Shown: piece by piece, positions 8,046 through 17,639 of the stretch
How positions within the stretch are numbered: position 1 is the stretch's first letter
Layout of the letters: every line of letters starts with the position of its first letter
Assembly: GCA_963812505.1 (NCBI GenBank)
Contig: CAWEVM010000031.1
Coordinates: 62,001 to 126,000, forward strand
Source: JAMXLO01 sp963812505
Lineage (GTDB): Bacteria; Pseudomonadota; Alphaproteobacteria; Acetobacterales; Acetobacteraceae
Direction: 5' to 3'
Length of the DNA: 64,000 nt
Notes under the pieces: model-generated
Seen by the model: only the letters and a program-made list of their open reading frames with translations
What the model was told of the DNA's origin: nothing
Database searches by the model: none
Program-made: the position numbers and the translations under genes

Positions 8046-8447
8046 TTATCGCACGATAACGCGTCCCGTGAGCCAGTCCACGCCGATGGCAACCTGGCGG
8101 TCTCCTCCGCGCAAAACGATTTGCCCGCCAGACGACCCGCCATCCGGGGTGAAGCTGATGACGCGGTCGCCTGTGGGCGACACATCGGCGGACCACGCGA
8201 CAGCTGCGCTACCATCGAGCTGATATCCGCCAGTTCCAAAAGCGACCGCCGTCCCGCGTTCCTCCGCGATCGCACGTGAGCGAGCCAGACGCAGCGCACC
8301 AGCCACTTGTCTTGCCGTCGCATCGAGTTCCAGCCGTCGGCTGTGCGCTGGCCCATGTGTCATCACCAGACCCAGCGCGAGCCCGAGCACGACCAGCACC
8401 ACGATCATCTCGATCAGCGTAAAGCCCGCCGTGTTGCGTCGGTTCAT
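8046..8447 (-). CDS. gspH: type II secretion minor pseudopilin GspH
   Basis: The 133-residue protein begins with a short leader MNRRNTAG followed by FTLIEMIVVLVVLGLALGLV, the class III prepilin signal with the conserved Glu at +5. The rest (ARQVAGALRLARSRAIAEERG, later VISFTPDGGSSGGQIVL) has the GspH fold pattern. GspH is part of the pseudopilus tip complex. The leader would be cut by the prepilin peptidase encoded two genes upstream. Its ATG overlaps the preceding gene's stop by 4 bp, so translation is coupled. Confidence 0.85.
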   Translation of the reverse strand: MNRRNTAGFTLIEMIVVLVVLGLALGLVMTHGPAHSRRLELDATARQVAGALRLARSRAIAEERGTAVAFGTGGYQLDGSAAVAWSADVSPTGDRVISFTPDGGSSGGQIVLRGGDRQVAIGVDWLTGRVIVR

Positions 8448-8806
8448 CGTTGAGCCTGCGGCCACCCGCCCTTGCGCAGATAGCGCACCAGAAATCCTCC
8501 CGACAGCGCCTGCACGCTGAACAAGTAGTTTTCGCAGCGTCCGATTGGCATGTTGTTGGCGCGATACGCGTCGTAGCTGACCGTCCAAACCGTCACGCCG
8601 CACAGCACGGTGTTGGGCGTGGAGGAGGGGAATTCGTCGACCAGCCGAGGCTCGATCCGTGCATAGTAGTCGCGCGTTCGCACCTCTCGCGCCATGACAT
8701 CCAATACTGACAGAACACGACAGATAGGCCGGTCTTCGCCAGCGCTGGCGCGTGGCACGGGCAGCAGGAACAGGATAAACGCCAACGCTACGCCAGCCCG
8801 GATCAC
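8444..8806 (-). CDS. small secreted protein of unknown function between gspO and gspH
   Basis: The 120-residue protein starts at GTG 8806, overlapping the gspO stop by 4 bp, and its own stop overlaps gspH by 4 bp. A clear signal peptide (MIRAGVALAFILFLLPVPRASAG) precedes a mature part with four cysteines (PICRVLSVLDVMA, NTVLCGVTVWTV, IGRCENYLFSVQ) and a basic C-terminus (VRYLRKGGWPQAQR). I do not recognise the family. Translational coupling on both sides argues for a role in the secretion system, for example a periplasmic accessory, but this is inference. In the raw reading the frame is fused to the shifted gspO frame, which could hide it in automatic annotation. Confidence 0.6.
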   Translation of the reverse strand: MIRAGVALAFILFLLPVPRASAGEDRPICRVLSVLDVMAREVRTRDYYARIEPRLVDEFPSSTPNTVLCGVTVWTVSYDAYRANNMPIGRCENYLFSVQALSGGFLVRYLRKGGWPQAQR

Positions 8807-9598
8807 AACACGCCTCCACTGTTCATCAGCCAATCGCCGTCCAGCCATAGCAGCCAAAAGGCCAGCGCCAGACACGGCCCGAACGGAAGCGCCGTGTCGG
8901 CCCGCACGCTGCGCCCTGTCAGCGCGAGGCAGGTCGCCGCCCCGAGACCCAGCAATGCGGCGAGCAGTACCTACATACGGCAGCCATGCGAGACCGAGCC
9001 ACGCGCCGGCCGCGCCAAGCAGCTTGGCGTCGCCCGCGCCGATCCCTTCGCGCCCTCGTACCCTACGGTAGCACCAGGCGACGCCACGCAGCGCCAGATA
9101 CCCTGCTGCCGCCCCGGCGGCGTGCTCGGTCATGGCCTCGGGTTGGGTCGCGAGTGTGTTCAGCAGACCGACCAGGAGAAGCGGCAGCGTCAGGACGTCG
9201 GGCAGCCGCATCCAGCGCCAGTCAATCCAGCTCAGAGTCAGCAGTGTCCATCCGAGCAGGCAATCGGCCCACAGGCGAGCGGCGTCCCTCTCAGCCAGAA
9301 CCGCCCACAACGCTACGATGAACGCAGCTATCTCGATCGCCGGGTGGAATGGATCGATCGCAGCGCCGCAGCGCCGGCAGTGACCGCGCTGCAATATATA
9401 GCTCCCCAGCGGCACGAGTTCGGCGGCCGTCAATGTGACGCCGCATGTCTCGCACTTCGACCGGGCGAGGCTCACCGGCCGGCCCTCCGGCAGGCGCCGG
9501 ATCAGCACACCGAGGAAACTGCCAATGAACGGTGCGGCGACCAGTACCAATCGGCCAGGACAACGGAACCAGCATGAGTGCCCGCTCTTGGTCGCCAA
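8803..9598 (-). CDS. gspO: prepilin peptidase GspO (A24 aspartic), one-base frameshift as written
   Basis: The product is the membrane peptidase that cleaves and N-methylates pseudopilin leaders. Visible marks are the tetracysteine zinc motif (CETC, then CRRC), the first catalytic Asp in IDWRWMRLPD, and the second in GIGAGDAKLLGAAGAWLG. After LAWLPYV at about 8971 the frame runs into nonsense, but skipping one base restores a normal C-terminus (VLLAALLGLGAATCLALTG ... LPFGPCLALAFWLLW) that ends at TGA 8803. The span is one base over a multiple of three. The start is uncertain: 9598 is the longest frame, and TTG 9550 just before the first membrane segment is attractive. It is divergent from gspE. 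Confidence 0.8.
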
Positions 9599-9669
9599 GG
9601 TGTCATTTGCCTAGCCGGCGAAGCGAAACACAATAGAGCGAGCATAGAACACTTGCGGGAACGTCCCAT

Positions 9670-11370
9670 TTGCAGTCGACCTCGGCCGATCAGTCGATAG
9701 ACGCGCTTGCCGGACTGCTCGTCGCCAACGGGCAATGCGACGGCCGGACGATCGAGCGCGCCGGTCGCGTGGCGGCTGAAACCGGGCAGCGACTGGACAG
9801 CGTGCTGATTCAGCTTGGCCTGTTGACGGAACGCGGTCTCGCGGAGAGCTATGCAGCCCTGCTCAAGCTGCCGATAGCGAGTCCGAGCCGCTATCCGACC
9901 ACCGAACCCCTGCTTGCCGAACGCCTGACACCGCGCTTCCTGCGCCAGGCGCGCGCCTTGCCGGTCGCTGTCGATGATGACGCGCTGGTGCTCGCGACCG
10001 CTGACCCGCTCGACGAATTCACGCCTGCCGCAGTCGCGGCGGCCTGCGGCAGGCGCGTCAGGCTGGAAGTTGCCGTGCCTATCGAGTTGGAGGCAGCACT
10101 TGAACGCCTGTATCCGGCCGACGGTCAGGCCGAGGAGGCACAACCTGAGGCCAGGGCACCGCTCGAGGAAGATGCCGAACGGTTGAAAGACCTTGCCAGC
10201 GAAGCGCCGGTGATCCGGCTGGTCAATCAAATCATCACGCGGGCGGTGGAGACGAACGCCTCCGACATCCACGTCGAGCCGTTCGAGGACAGACTGCGCG
10301 TGCGCTATCGCTATGATGGCGTTTTGCATGAGGCGGACAATCCGCCGATCCGGCTCGCCGCGGCCATTACCTCACGGATCAAGATCATGGCGCGGCTCGA
10401 CATCGCCGAGAGGCGGCTGCCGCAGGATGGGCGTATCCGACTGGCGGTGCGCGGCCAGGAGATCGACTTTCGCGTCTCCACAGTACCATCGTTGCACGGC
10501 GAGACGGTTGTGCTGCGCATTCTCGATCGCGCCGCCGTGGCGTTCGATTATGCGAAACTGGGACTGCCGCCGCCGGTGATCGCGCGCTTCCAGGAAGCCC
10601 TGGCGCTGCCGAACGGCATCGTGCTCGTGACCGGCCCGACTGGCAGCGGCAAGACCACGACGCTGTACACCGGCCTACTCGCGCTGAACTCCGTCGAACG
10701 CAAGATCGTAACCGTGGAGGATCCGATCGAGTACCGGCTGCACGGCATCACCCAGATGCAGGTGCATGAACAGATCGGCCTGACATTCGCGGAATTTCTC
10801 AGCGCCATCGTCCGGCAGGACCCGGACGTCATCATGGTCGGCGAAGTACGCAACCAGGAGACCGCACAGGTCGCCGCCCAGGCCGCGCTGCTTGGACGAC
10901 TGGTGCTGTCCACGCTGCACACCAATTCCGCGGCCGCCGCGGTAACGCGGCTGCGGGACATGGGATTGGAGGACTATCTGCTGGCCGCGGTACTCCGTGG
11001 CGTGCTGGCACAACGGCTTGTGCGGCGGCTCTGTCCAGCGTGCCGTCGCGCGGCGCCGGCGCCAGCCGAGCTGATCCAGCAATTCGATCTTGCAGAGCGC
11101 TGCAACAGCACGGGACTGACGCTGCAGCATCCGGTCGGATGCCCAGAGTGTCGCCACACCGGCTATCGCGGCCGTTTCGCCATCGCGGAATTCCTGACAC
11201 TCAATCCAGAAATCGAACATCTCATCTTCGGGCGCGCCGACCACAACAGCATCGAGAGGGCCGCGATCGCCGCCGGCATGAGGACGCTGCTGCAATGCGG
11301 CCTGGATGCGGTGCTGGCCGGCGAGACGACGGTCGAGGAAGTCGTGCGCAGCGTCCGCACGGATAGCTGA
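9670..11370 (+). CDS. gspE: type II secretion ATPase GspE
   Basis: The 566-residue cytoplasmic hexameric ATPase powers pseudopilus assembly. The N-terminal region holds the N1E-type domain. The ATPase core has Walker A GPTGSGKTTTLYTG at about residue 321, an Asp-box/Walker B region (RQDPDVIMVGEVRN), and the tetracysteine zinc element CPAC...CPEC at about residues 456-498. Length fits the family. It starts at TTG 9670, which follows the divergent gspO start region by about 70 bp, so a promoter for the plus-strand gsp operon should lie there. GspF follows after 3 bp. Confidence 0.95.
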   Translation: MQSTSADQSIDALAGLLVANGQCDGRTIERAGRVAAETGQRLDSVLIQLGLLTERGLAESYAALLKLPIASPSRYPTTEPLLAERLTPRFLRQARALPVAVDDDALVLATADPLDEFTPAAVAAACGRRVRLEVAVPIELEAALERLYPADGQAEEAQPEARAPLEEDAERLKDLASEAPVIRLVNQIITRAVETNASDIHVEPFEDRLRVRYRYDGVLHEADNPPIRLAAAITSRIKIMARLDIAERRLPQDGRIRLAVRGQEIDFRVSTVPSLHGETVVLRILDRAAVAFDYAKLGLPPPVIARFQEALALPNGIVLVTGPTGSGKTTTLYTGLLALNSVERKIVTVEDPIEYRLHGITQMQVHEQIGLTFAEFLSAIVRQDPDVIMVGEVRNQETAQVAAQAALLGRLVLSTLHTNSAAAAVTRLRDMGLEDYLLAAVLRGVLAQRLVRRLCPACRRAAPAPAELIQQFDLAERCNSTGLTLQHPVGCPECRHTGYRGRFAIAEFLTLNPEIEHLIFGRADHNSIERAAIAAGMRTLLQCGLDAVLAGETTVEEVVRSVRTDS

Positions 11371-11373
11371 GCG

Positions 11374-12600
11374 ATGCCGACGTTTCGCTATCGGGCGATC
11401 GGTCCCACCGGCGACGTGCAGACCGGCATGATGGATGCCGCAACGGAAGCCGAAGTGGTCGCGCGTCTGCAGCGCCAGGGCGCGATGCCGATGCGCGCAG
11501 AGCCGGCCAACAGCGAGTCATGGGTGACCGCGCTGTGGCATGCCGAATTCACCACACGTAAGGGCCTGCGGCGACAGGAGACGGCGGACTTCATACGTGA
11601 GCTGGCAACCATGCTTTCGGCCGGCCAGGACCTCGACCGCGCCCTGCTTTACATGTACGAGACCGCGTCGAACGCACGGGTGCGCACGATGACCGCGGGA
11701 CTGCGGGACATTGTCCGCGACGGCGGCCCGCTCGCGGTCGCGTTAGGGCGCTATCCCCGTGCCTTCTCCCGTCTGCATGTCGCAATGGTGAGCGCCGGCG
11801 AGGCGAGTGGCCAGCTCGCACCGACCCTGGCGCGTTTGGCGGATCTGCTGGAACGTCAGCAGCGGCTCGCGGCGTCTGTGACGTCGGCGCTGATCTATCC
11901 GTGTCTGCTGACCATCGTGGCCATCGGCTCGATTGCGCTGCTGCTGACCGAAGTGCTGCCGCAGTTTGTGCCGTTGTTCGAGCAGAGTGGCGCGAAGTTG
12001 CCTGCATCGACACAACTACTGATCGCAACAGGTGCCTTCGTTACTCAATACGGCGTGTTCATGTTGCTCGGCTTGGCTGTAATGGTGCTGGTCGCGCGCG
12101 CCGCGCTCCGATTGCCGCGCTTTCGTTTGGCGGTGGATCGACTTCTGCTGCGTGTGCCGATTGCGGGCGGGTTGTTGCGTGAGGTGTTGGCTGCGCGCTT
12201 CACGCGTGTGTTGGGCACTCTGCTGGTCAATGGCGTGTCACTGATCTCGGCCCTGGGCTTCGTGCGCGATGCGGTGGGCAACCGTGCCGCCATGGAGGCC
12301 GTCGATCGGGCCGCAGCGAGCGCGCGGGCCGGCGGTGGCCTGGCGCTGCCGCTCGCCGCGGCGCGGGTGTTTCCACTGCGCGCGACCCATCTGCTGCGTC
12401 TGGGCGAAGAGAATGCCGAACTTGGCCCGATGGCGCTGCGTGCCGCCGACATCCATGAGGAGCGCACGCGTATTGCACTGCAGCGGATAGTCGCGCTGCT
12501 GGTCCCCGCGATCACTATTATCATGGGCATTGCCGTCGCTGGCATCGTCACGTCGCTGCTGACGGCCATGCTCAGCCTCAATGACCTCGCGGCGGGTTGA
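11374..12600 (+). CDS. gspF: type II secretion inner-membrane platform protein GspF
   Basis: The 408-residue polytopic protein contains two T2SSF domains. The N-terminal motif MPTFRYRAIGPTG and the core ETADFIRELATMLSAGQDLDRAL are typical. Three hydrophobic segments occur at about residues 165-190, 225-245 and 375-400. GspF links the ATPase GspE to the pseudopilus. Gene order and 3-bp spacing to gspE support co-expression. Confidence 0.93.
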   Translation: MPTFRYRAIGPTGDVQTGMMDAATEAEVVARLQRQGAMPMRAEPANSESWVTALWHAEFTTRKGLRRQETADFIRELATMLSAGQDLDRALLYMYETASNARVRTMTAGLRDIVRDGGPLAVALGRYPRAFSRLHVAMVSAGEASGQLAPTLARLADLLERQQRLAASVTSALIYPCLLTIVAIGSIALLLTEVLPQFVPLFEQSGAKLPASTQLLIATGAFVTQYGVFMLLGLAVMVLVARAALRLPRFRLAVDRLLLRVPIAGGLLREVLAARFTRVLGTLLVNGVSLISALGFVRDAVGNRAAMEAVDRAAASARAGGGLALPLAAARVFPLRATHLLRLGEENAELGPMALRAADIHEERTRIALQRIVALLVPAITIIMGIAVAGIVTSLLTAMLSLNDLAAG

Positions 12601-12651
12601 TGGCGCGGATGTTACCGGTAGGCTGGAACCGGTGTGGTATCGGGATAACGG

Positions 12652-13692
12652 ATGGCTGTTGGCGCTGCGATGCGTGACGTCCTTCATTGGTGGGCGAGGC
12701 AGATGCGTGCCTTGCTGCCGCGAGGTCTGTTGCCTGATGCCAGCCAGAGCGATGCGCTGCTTGTCGCGATGGCCGGCACGTCGGACCCGCCCGAGGTCCA
12801 TCTCAGCCTGCGACGACGGCGGCGGGAAACACCACTCGGCAGTTTTCCCATGGACGGGGCGGGGCGACGCGCAGCGACGGCGGCGATTCGCCAGCGCGCC
12901 GGCCGCGTGATCCTACGACCCGATCCCGCGGCCCTATTGGAGCGCAAAGTAACGCTACCGCTGGCCGCCGAGCATGACGTGTCACGGGTACTGCGTTACG
13001 AAATGGATCGATTGACGCCGTTCACCGCGGAACAGGTGTTCTGGTCGGCAATCATCGAGCGTCGCGACCGGCCTGGGGGACGGCTGGAGATTCGCTTGTC
13101 TCTTTTGCCGAAGTCGTTGGTGCAACCGGTCCTCGCAGCGATAGAAGCGATCGGTCTCAAGGTCAGCGCGATCGAGACGGCAAGCCACGATGGTGCGCCG
13201 CGGCTGATCGACCTGGTTCCTCCGTCCTCGCAACGCCGGAGTACGCTCGCCATCGCTTGGGGTGCGTGTGGCGTACTGACGCTGATCGCACTCGCAACCC
13301 CGTTTGTCACGCAGTCGCTGGCGCGGCGCGCAGTCGAGGTGCGAATTGCGGACCTGCAGCCGCGAGTCGCACAGGTCGAGGCGCTGCGTCGGCGCCTCGC
13401 AGCAGGGTCTGCCGGAAACGACGTGATCGCGACCGAGCACGCCGCCACCGGCGATGCGTTGCAGGTGCTGGCAACCGTCACCGAGTTGTTGCCTGACGAC
13501 ACGGTGCTCGCCGACCTGACGCTCCGCCAGGGCAAGTTGAGCATCAGCGGACGATCCCGCGCCGCTCCGTTGCTGATTCCCGCAATGGCTGGCGATCCCA
13601 CTCTGCACAATCCATCCTTCGCGGCGCCAGTGACTCGCACACCCGATGGCAATGCGGATACTTTCGTCATCCGCGCCGAGTTGAGTCCCTGA
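12652..13692 (+). CDS. gspL: type II secretion protein GspL (PilN-like)
   Basis: The 346-residue bitopic protein recruits GspE to the membrane. Residues about 80-180 resemble the cytoplasmic GspL domain (LPLAAEHDVSRVLRYEMDRLTPF, then EQVFWSA). A single membrane segment at about 195-220 (AIAWGACGVLTLIALATPFV) is followed by a coiled-coil and a PilN-like periplasmic domain (LATVTELLPDDTVLADLTLRQGKLSISG). The cytoplasmic part is shorter than in enterobacterial GspL, as is common in alphaproteobacteria. The start at ATG 12652 is the longest option; an internal ATG at 12670 is possible. Confidence 0.8.
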   Translation: MAVGAAMRDVLHWWARQMRALLPRGLLPDASQSDALLVAMAGTSDPPEVHLSLRRRRRETPLGSFPMDGAGRRAATAAIRQRAGRVILRPDPAALLERKVTLPLAAEHDVSRVLRYEMDRLTPFTAEQVFWSAIIERRDRPGGRLEIRLSLLPKSLVQPVLAAIEAIGLKVSAIETASHDGAPRLIDLVPPSSQRRSTLAIAWGACGVLTLIALATPFVTQSLARRAVEVRIADLQPRVAQVEALRRRLAAGSAGNDVIATEHAATGDALQVLATVTELLPDDTVLADLTLRQGKLSISGRSRAAPLLIPAMAGDPTLHNPSFAAPVTRTPDGNADTFVIRAELSP

Positions 13693-13693
13693 G

Positions 13694-14260
13694 ATGGAGG
13701 GCGCGCTACCCGAAGGTCTGCGTGGGCGGCTGCTGGCACTGGCGCTGACCGTGACAATTCTCGCAGCGCTGTGGGCCGGCTGCGTGCAGCCGCTCATCGA
13801 TTGGCACGCTGCACGTGCCGACACACTTGAGCAGCGCCGTGCGCTGTTGCAGCGGATGACAACGCTGGCAACTACCTTGCCGGAACTGCAACGCCAGGCG
13901 TCTGGTGAGCGTGCGCCGGCCGCGGCGCTGCTGGAGGGTGCCTCCGATGCGATCGCAGGTGCCGCGCTACAAAGCTCAGTGCAGCACATGGCCTCGATGG
14001 CCGGCGCAGAACTCAACAGCATGGAAATTCTGCCAGCCGAGCAGCGTGGCACGTATCGCCGTATAGGATTGCGCGTGGCCACCGCGGCACAATGGCCGGT
14101 GCTCGTCGAACTGCTGCGAGCGGTCGAGCAAGGCTCGCCGCGCATGCTGGTCGATGATCTGCAACTGCGTGCACCCCCGGTCGCACTGCGTGCGGCGAAT
14201 ACGCCGATCAGCGCCTCGTTCACCATCGTCGCGTTTCGCGCCGCGACGTCGGGCGGCTGA
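13694..14260 (+). CDS. gspM: type II secretion protein GspM
   Basis: The 188-residue protein has a short cytoplasmic N-terminus, one membrane segment (LLALALTVTILAALWAGCV at about residues 12-30), a helical stretch (DTLEQRRALLQRMTTLATTLPELQ) and a ferredoxin-like periplasmic domain (MEILPAEQRGTYRRIGLRV). This is the GspM pattern, the partner of GspL in the inner-membrane platform. It lies 1 bp after gspL and shares bases with the next gene. Confidence 0.8.
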   Translation: MEGALPEGLRGRLLALALTVTILAALWAGCVQPLIDWHAARADTLEQRRALLQRMTTLATTLPELQRQASGERAPAAALLEGASDAIAGAALQSSVQHMASMAGAELNSMEILPAEQRGTYRRIGLRVATAAQWPVLVELLRAVEQGSPRMLVDDLQLRAPPVALRAANTPISASFTIVAFRAATSGG

Positions 14261-14760
14261 TGACACAGGTCGGGGGAGCGCTGCTGGTCGCCGCCGCGCT
14301 CGTCGCGGTGATCGCATTGGAAGTCAGCAGTCCTCCGGCCGATGATGTTGCGCGGTCGCAGACGCATCCTGCGGCGACGGTTCCGCCGATATCATCAGCA
14401 ACCGCCGACCGCACAAATGATTGGGTCGCCGCGGTGCTGGCGCGACCACTGTTCAGTCCCGATCGCCGGCCGCCAGCCGATGCGGTGACCGTCGCGAGCG
14501 GCAGAACCGTACCCGGCCTGCCACGGCTGGCAGGAATTCTTGTCGGACCATTCGGACGCAGCGCAATCTTCGCCACCAATGGCGCCAAGCCGATCGTCGT
14601 GCAGGAAGGTGAGCACGTCGCCGCCTACACAATAAAATCGATCGAGGCGACACAAGTGCGTCTGCTCGGCCCCGATGGCACGCAGGTGCTGTATCCGAGC
14701 TTCGAGCCCGCCGGGGCGCCAGCAGCACGCCGGCCCGCCCAGGCTCCGCTATCGCGATGA
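14260..14760 (+). CDS. type II secretion GspC/GspN-like protein
   Basis: The 166-residue protein has one N-terminal membrane segment (GALLVAAALVAVIALEVSS) and a periplasmic domain with VLARPLFSPDRRP, LPRLAGILVGPFGRSAIFA, and VQEGEHVAAYTIKSIEATQVRLLGPDG. This is the homology-region pattern of GspC-type proteins, which connect the inner-membrane platform to the secretin. No PDZ domain is present. Alphaproteobacterial operons often label this short form GspN. The start overlaps the gspM stop (TGATG) and its end overlaps gspD by 4 bp. Confidence 0.7.
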   Translation: MTQVGGALLVAAALVAVIALEVSSPPADDVARSQTHPAATVPPISSATADRTNDWVAAVLARPLFSPDRRPPADAVTVASGRTVPGLPRLAGILVGPFGRSAIFATNGAKPIVVQEGEHVAAYTIKSIEATQVRLLGPDGTQVLYPSFEPAGAPAARRPAQAPLSR

Positions 14761-17073
14761 ATGTGCGCCTGCTGCAGCTGCTCGTTTTGCTCGGCGTCCT
14801 GGTGGGCTGCGAGCATGCAGAGCAGCCTGCGATACCCGCGCTGTCGGAGCTGCCTGGTACATCGAGCGGTGCGCCGCCGCGAATCAACGGTGACGTTGGC
14901 GCCCCTCGAGCTTCACCCCCGGCTGAGGTCTCCTATGGCGCGCCCGGCGACGTGACCCTGCCAGGCTCCGCGACGACGAGTGAGGCAGGCGACATATCAT
15001 TGGACTTCGCGGATACCGACATTCGCGAGGTTGCCACACAGATTCTTGGGAACATACTGAAGCTGAACTACACAATCGATCCAGCGGTGCATGGTGCCGC
15101 AACGTTGCGCACCGTGAGGCCGTTGGCGCGCACGCAATTGCTGTCGGTACTGCAATCGCTGTTGGCCCAGAATGGTGCGGCCTTGGTGCAATCCGGCAGC
15201 TTGTACCGAGTTCGTGCCAGCCGCGCAGGCAGCCGCTGCCCTGGGATCCGACGGAACAGCGGGCACCGTCGTTGTGCCATTGCACTATGCTGCGGCCGAG
15301 GACCTCGCCAAGGTGCTGCAGCCATACGTCGGCGACGGTGGCAAGATAGTCGCCGACCCAGGGCACAACGCGCTGCTGGTCGGCGGCGAACCTCAGGCAA
15401 GAGAGAGCCTGCAGGGTCTGGTACAGGCCTTCGATACCGATATCCTCGCACGGCAATCGTACGCGCTTTTGCCGGTCAACACCGGCGATGTGAAGGACTT
15501 CGCCAGTGCGTTGCAGGATGCGTTTCGCGGGCAAAGCGGCGGAGCGTTGGCGGGCATGGTGCGTGTCGTACCGATGTCGCGCATCAACGCGGTGTTGGTG
15601 ATTTCGCCGCAGCCACGCTACATCGACCAGGCACGCCGGGTCTATGCACTGATCGATCGCGCTCGGCAGCAGACGATCCGTAGCTGGCATGTTCATTATC
15701 TGCAGAACAGTCACGCCGAGGACATTGCCTACGTGCTGCAACAGGCGTTCACGCCAAACAATGTCACCGCGCAGCCAACCAACACGCAGGCGGGCGCGCA
15801 ACGCATGAGCAATGCTGTCGGCGGCCTGGGCAATACGTTCGGCCGCGGTGGCACGGGGGGCTCCGGCGGCATGCAAGGTGGCTACTCAGGGGGCGGCTTG
15901 GGCGGGACCGGCCTGTCCGGTGGCATTGGTGGTATCGGCGGCGTTCCGACGGGGGCGACTCCCGGCGGCGGAGCCACCGTTGCCGCGCCACCGGGCCCGG
16001 CCGCACCACAGGCTCAGGCGCAGAGCAGCAATCCGTTGCTCGGGCCCCTCGAGTCGGGTGCCACCGAAACCAACACTGACGCTCTGCGCATCATTCCGGA
16101 CGACCAGAACAACGCCGTCCTGCTATACGGTACGCGGCGCGAAATCGACACGATCGAGGCAATGCTGCGCAAGGTCGACATCCTGCCTCTCCAGGTGCGC
16201 ATCGACGCCGTGATCGCTGAAGTGCAGCTTAACGACAATCTTCAGTATGGGACGCAGTTCTTCTTCAAGTCCGGCGGACTCAACGGTATCCTCAGCAACG
16301 CGACGCAAAACACCGAGACCACGCCGACGCTGTCGCCAGCACAGGCGCAACTGAACCTCAGTTTTCCGGGATTCTTCATCGGCGGCCACGGCCAGGGCGG
16401 CGCGCCCTTTGCCATCAATGCGCTACAGGCAGTCACGCAGGTACACGTTCTGTCTTCGCCGGAGCTGCTGGTGCTCGACAATCAGCCGGCACGGCTGCAA
16501 GTGGGCAACGTGGTACCTTACCTCACGCAATCATCACAGAGCCTCATCACGGCGAATGCACCGGTGGTGAATTCGGTCAACTACCAGCAGACGGGTGTGG
16601 TCATGGAAGTGACACCGCGGGTGAACAGTGGCGGCCTGGTAACTCTCGACGTCATGCAGGATGTGAGTGACGTGTCGACGGTCATCACCACGCCTGGCAT
16701 CAACTCGCCGACCTTCGACGATCGGAATGTCAGTTCACGCGTCGTGGTGCAGGACGGCCAAACAGTCGGTTTGGCTGGGCTGATCCGGGACAACGCGACT
16801 CTGGGCAACCAAGGTATACCGTGGCTGAAGGACGTGCCTCTGTTAGGCTTCCTGGCGGGCAATCAGAACAATACCCGCCAGCGATCCGAGCTGCTGATCC
16901 TGATCACGCCGCATGTCATGCATGATCAGCGCGACGCGCGGGCGCTGACCGAAGACCTGCGCGATCAGCTGATCAATGCCGCCGCAGTGCCTGACCGGTT
17001 GAATTCATTGCGGCCGTCCGGTTCCCCTGATCCTGGCGCTCGCCTGCGTAGCAAGCTCCAGCTCCAGCCATGA
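14757..17073 (+). CDS. gspD: type II secretion secretin GspD, one-base frameshift as written
   Basis: The product is the outer-membrane secretin channel. The 5' part begins with a lipoprotein-type signal (LLVLLGVLVGC) and an N0 domain (ISLDFADTDIREVATQILG). At about 15212, after SGSLYRV, the reading frame must move by one base to continue into VPAAQAAAALGSDGTAG and the N1-N3 and secretin domains. The span is one base over a multiple of three. A long Gly-rich insert (about 15830-15975) lies between N-domain repeats. The secretin core is intact (VHVLSSPELLVLDNQPARLQVG, VQDGQTVGLAGLIRDN, GIPWLKDVPLLGFLAG, LLILITPHVM). The lesion could be sequencing error or a real null; without a secretin the system could not export. 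Confidence 0.88.
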
Positions 17074-17492
17074 GCATCCCGCTGCTCGCCTGCATGGCCA
17101 GCGCCGCCGCATTCTATCATCTGCCACCGCGCGTACTGCCGTCGATCCAGGCCGTCGAAGGCGGCGCCGCCGGCATCGTACATCCCAATAGCGACGGCTC
17201 GCAGGACCTTGGCATCATGCAGGTCAATACGAGCTGGGTCACGAAGCTGGCGGCGGTGGCGCGGATCACGCCGGAGAGCGTGCGTGTGCGCCTTATCTAT
17301 GACGGCTGCTTCAACATTGCAGCGGCCGGCGCGATCATGCGCACGTATCTGGATGAGGCGCAGGGCGATCTGATGCTTGCGATCGGCTACTATCATTCAC
17401 ACACGCCGTCTCTCAATCTGGAGTACCAGTCCAAGGTGCTGGCTTCAGCGTACCGGTTGTTCGCCCGCGGCAAGGATTACGCAAAGAATTAA
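17070..17492 (+). CDS. lytic transglycosylase (SLT family) in the T2SS cluster
   Basis: The 140-residue protein has the SLT lysozyme-like fold: catalytic Glu E30 in PSIQAVEGGAAGIVHPN, DLGIMQVNTSWV, and AIGYYHSHTPSLNLEY. It cleaves peptidoglycan to 1,6-anhydro products. An N-terminal hydrophobic stretch (MSIPLLACMASAAAFYHLPP) could act as a signal peptide. Its ATG overlaps the gspD stop by 4 bp, so it is translationally coupled to the secretin, consistent with opening the wall for the secretin or pseudopilus. This linkage is inferred from context. Confidence 0.85.
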   Translation: MSIPLLACMASAAAFYHLPPRVLPSIQAVEGGAAGIVHPNSDGSQDLGIMQVNTSWVTKLAAVARITPESVRVRLIYDGCFNIAAAGAIMRTYLDEAQGDLMLAIGYYHSHTPSLNLEYQSKVLASAYRLFARGKDYAKN

Positions 17493-17639
17493 ACAATTGC
17501 TGCCCGCGGATAATCGCAACATCACAGGAGCGAAAGCAATTGCACGTGAGTCATCGGATGGTCAGACCAGTGTCACGGCCCGGTAAGACGCCGCAGTCAC
17601 CTTCCTGTCGTTCGCTCAGCAATCAGGGGATGAGACAGG

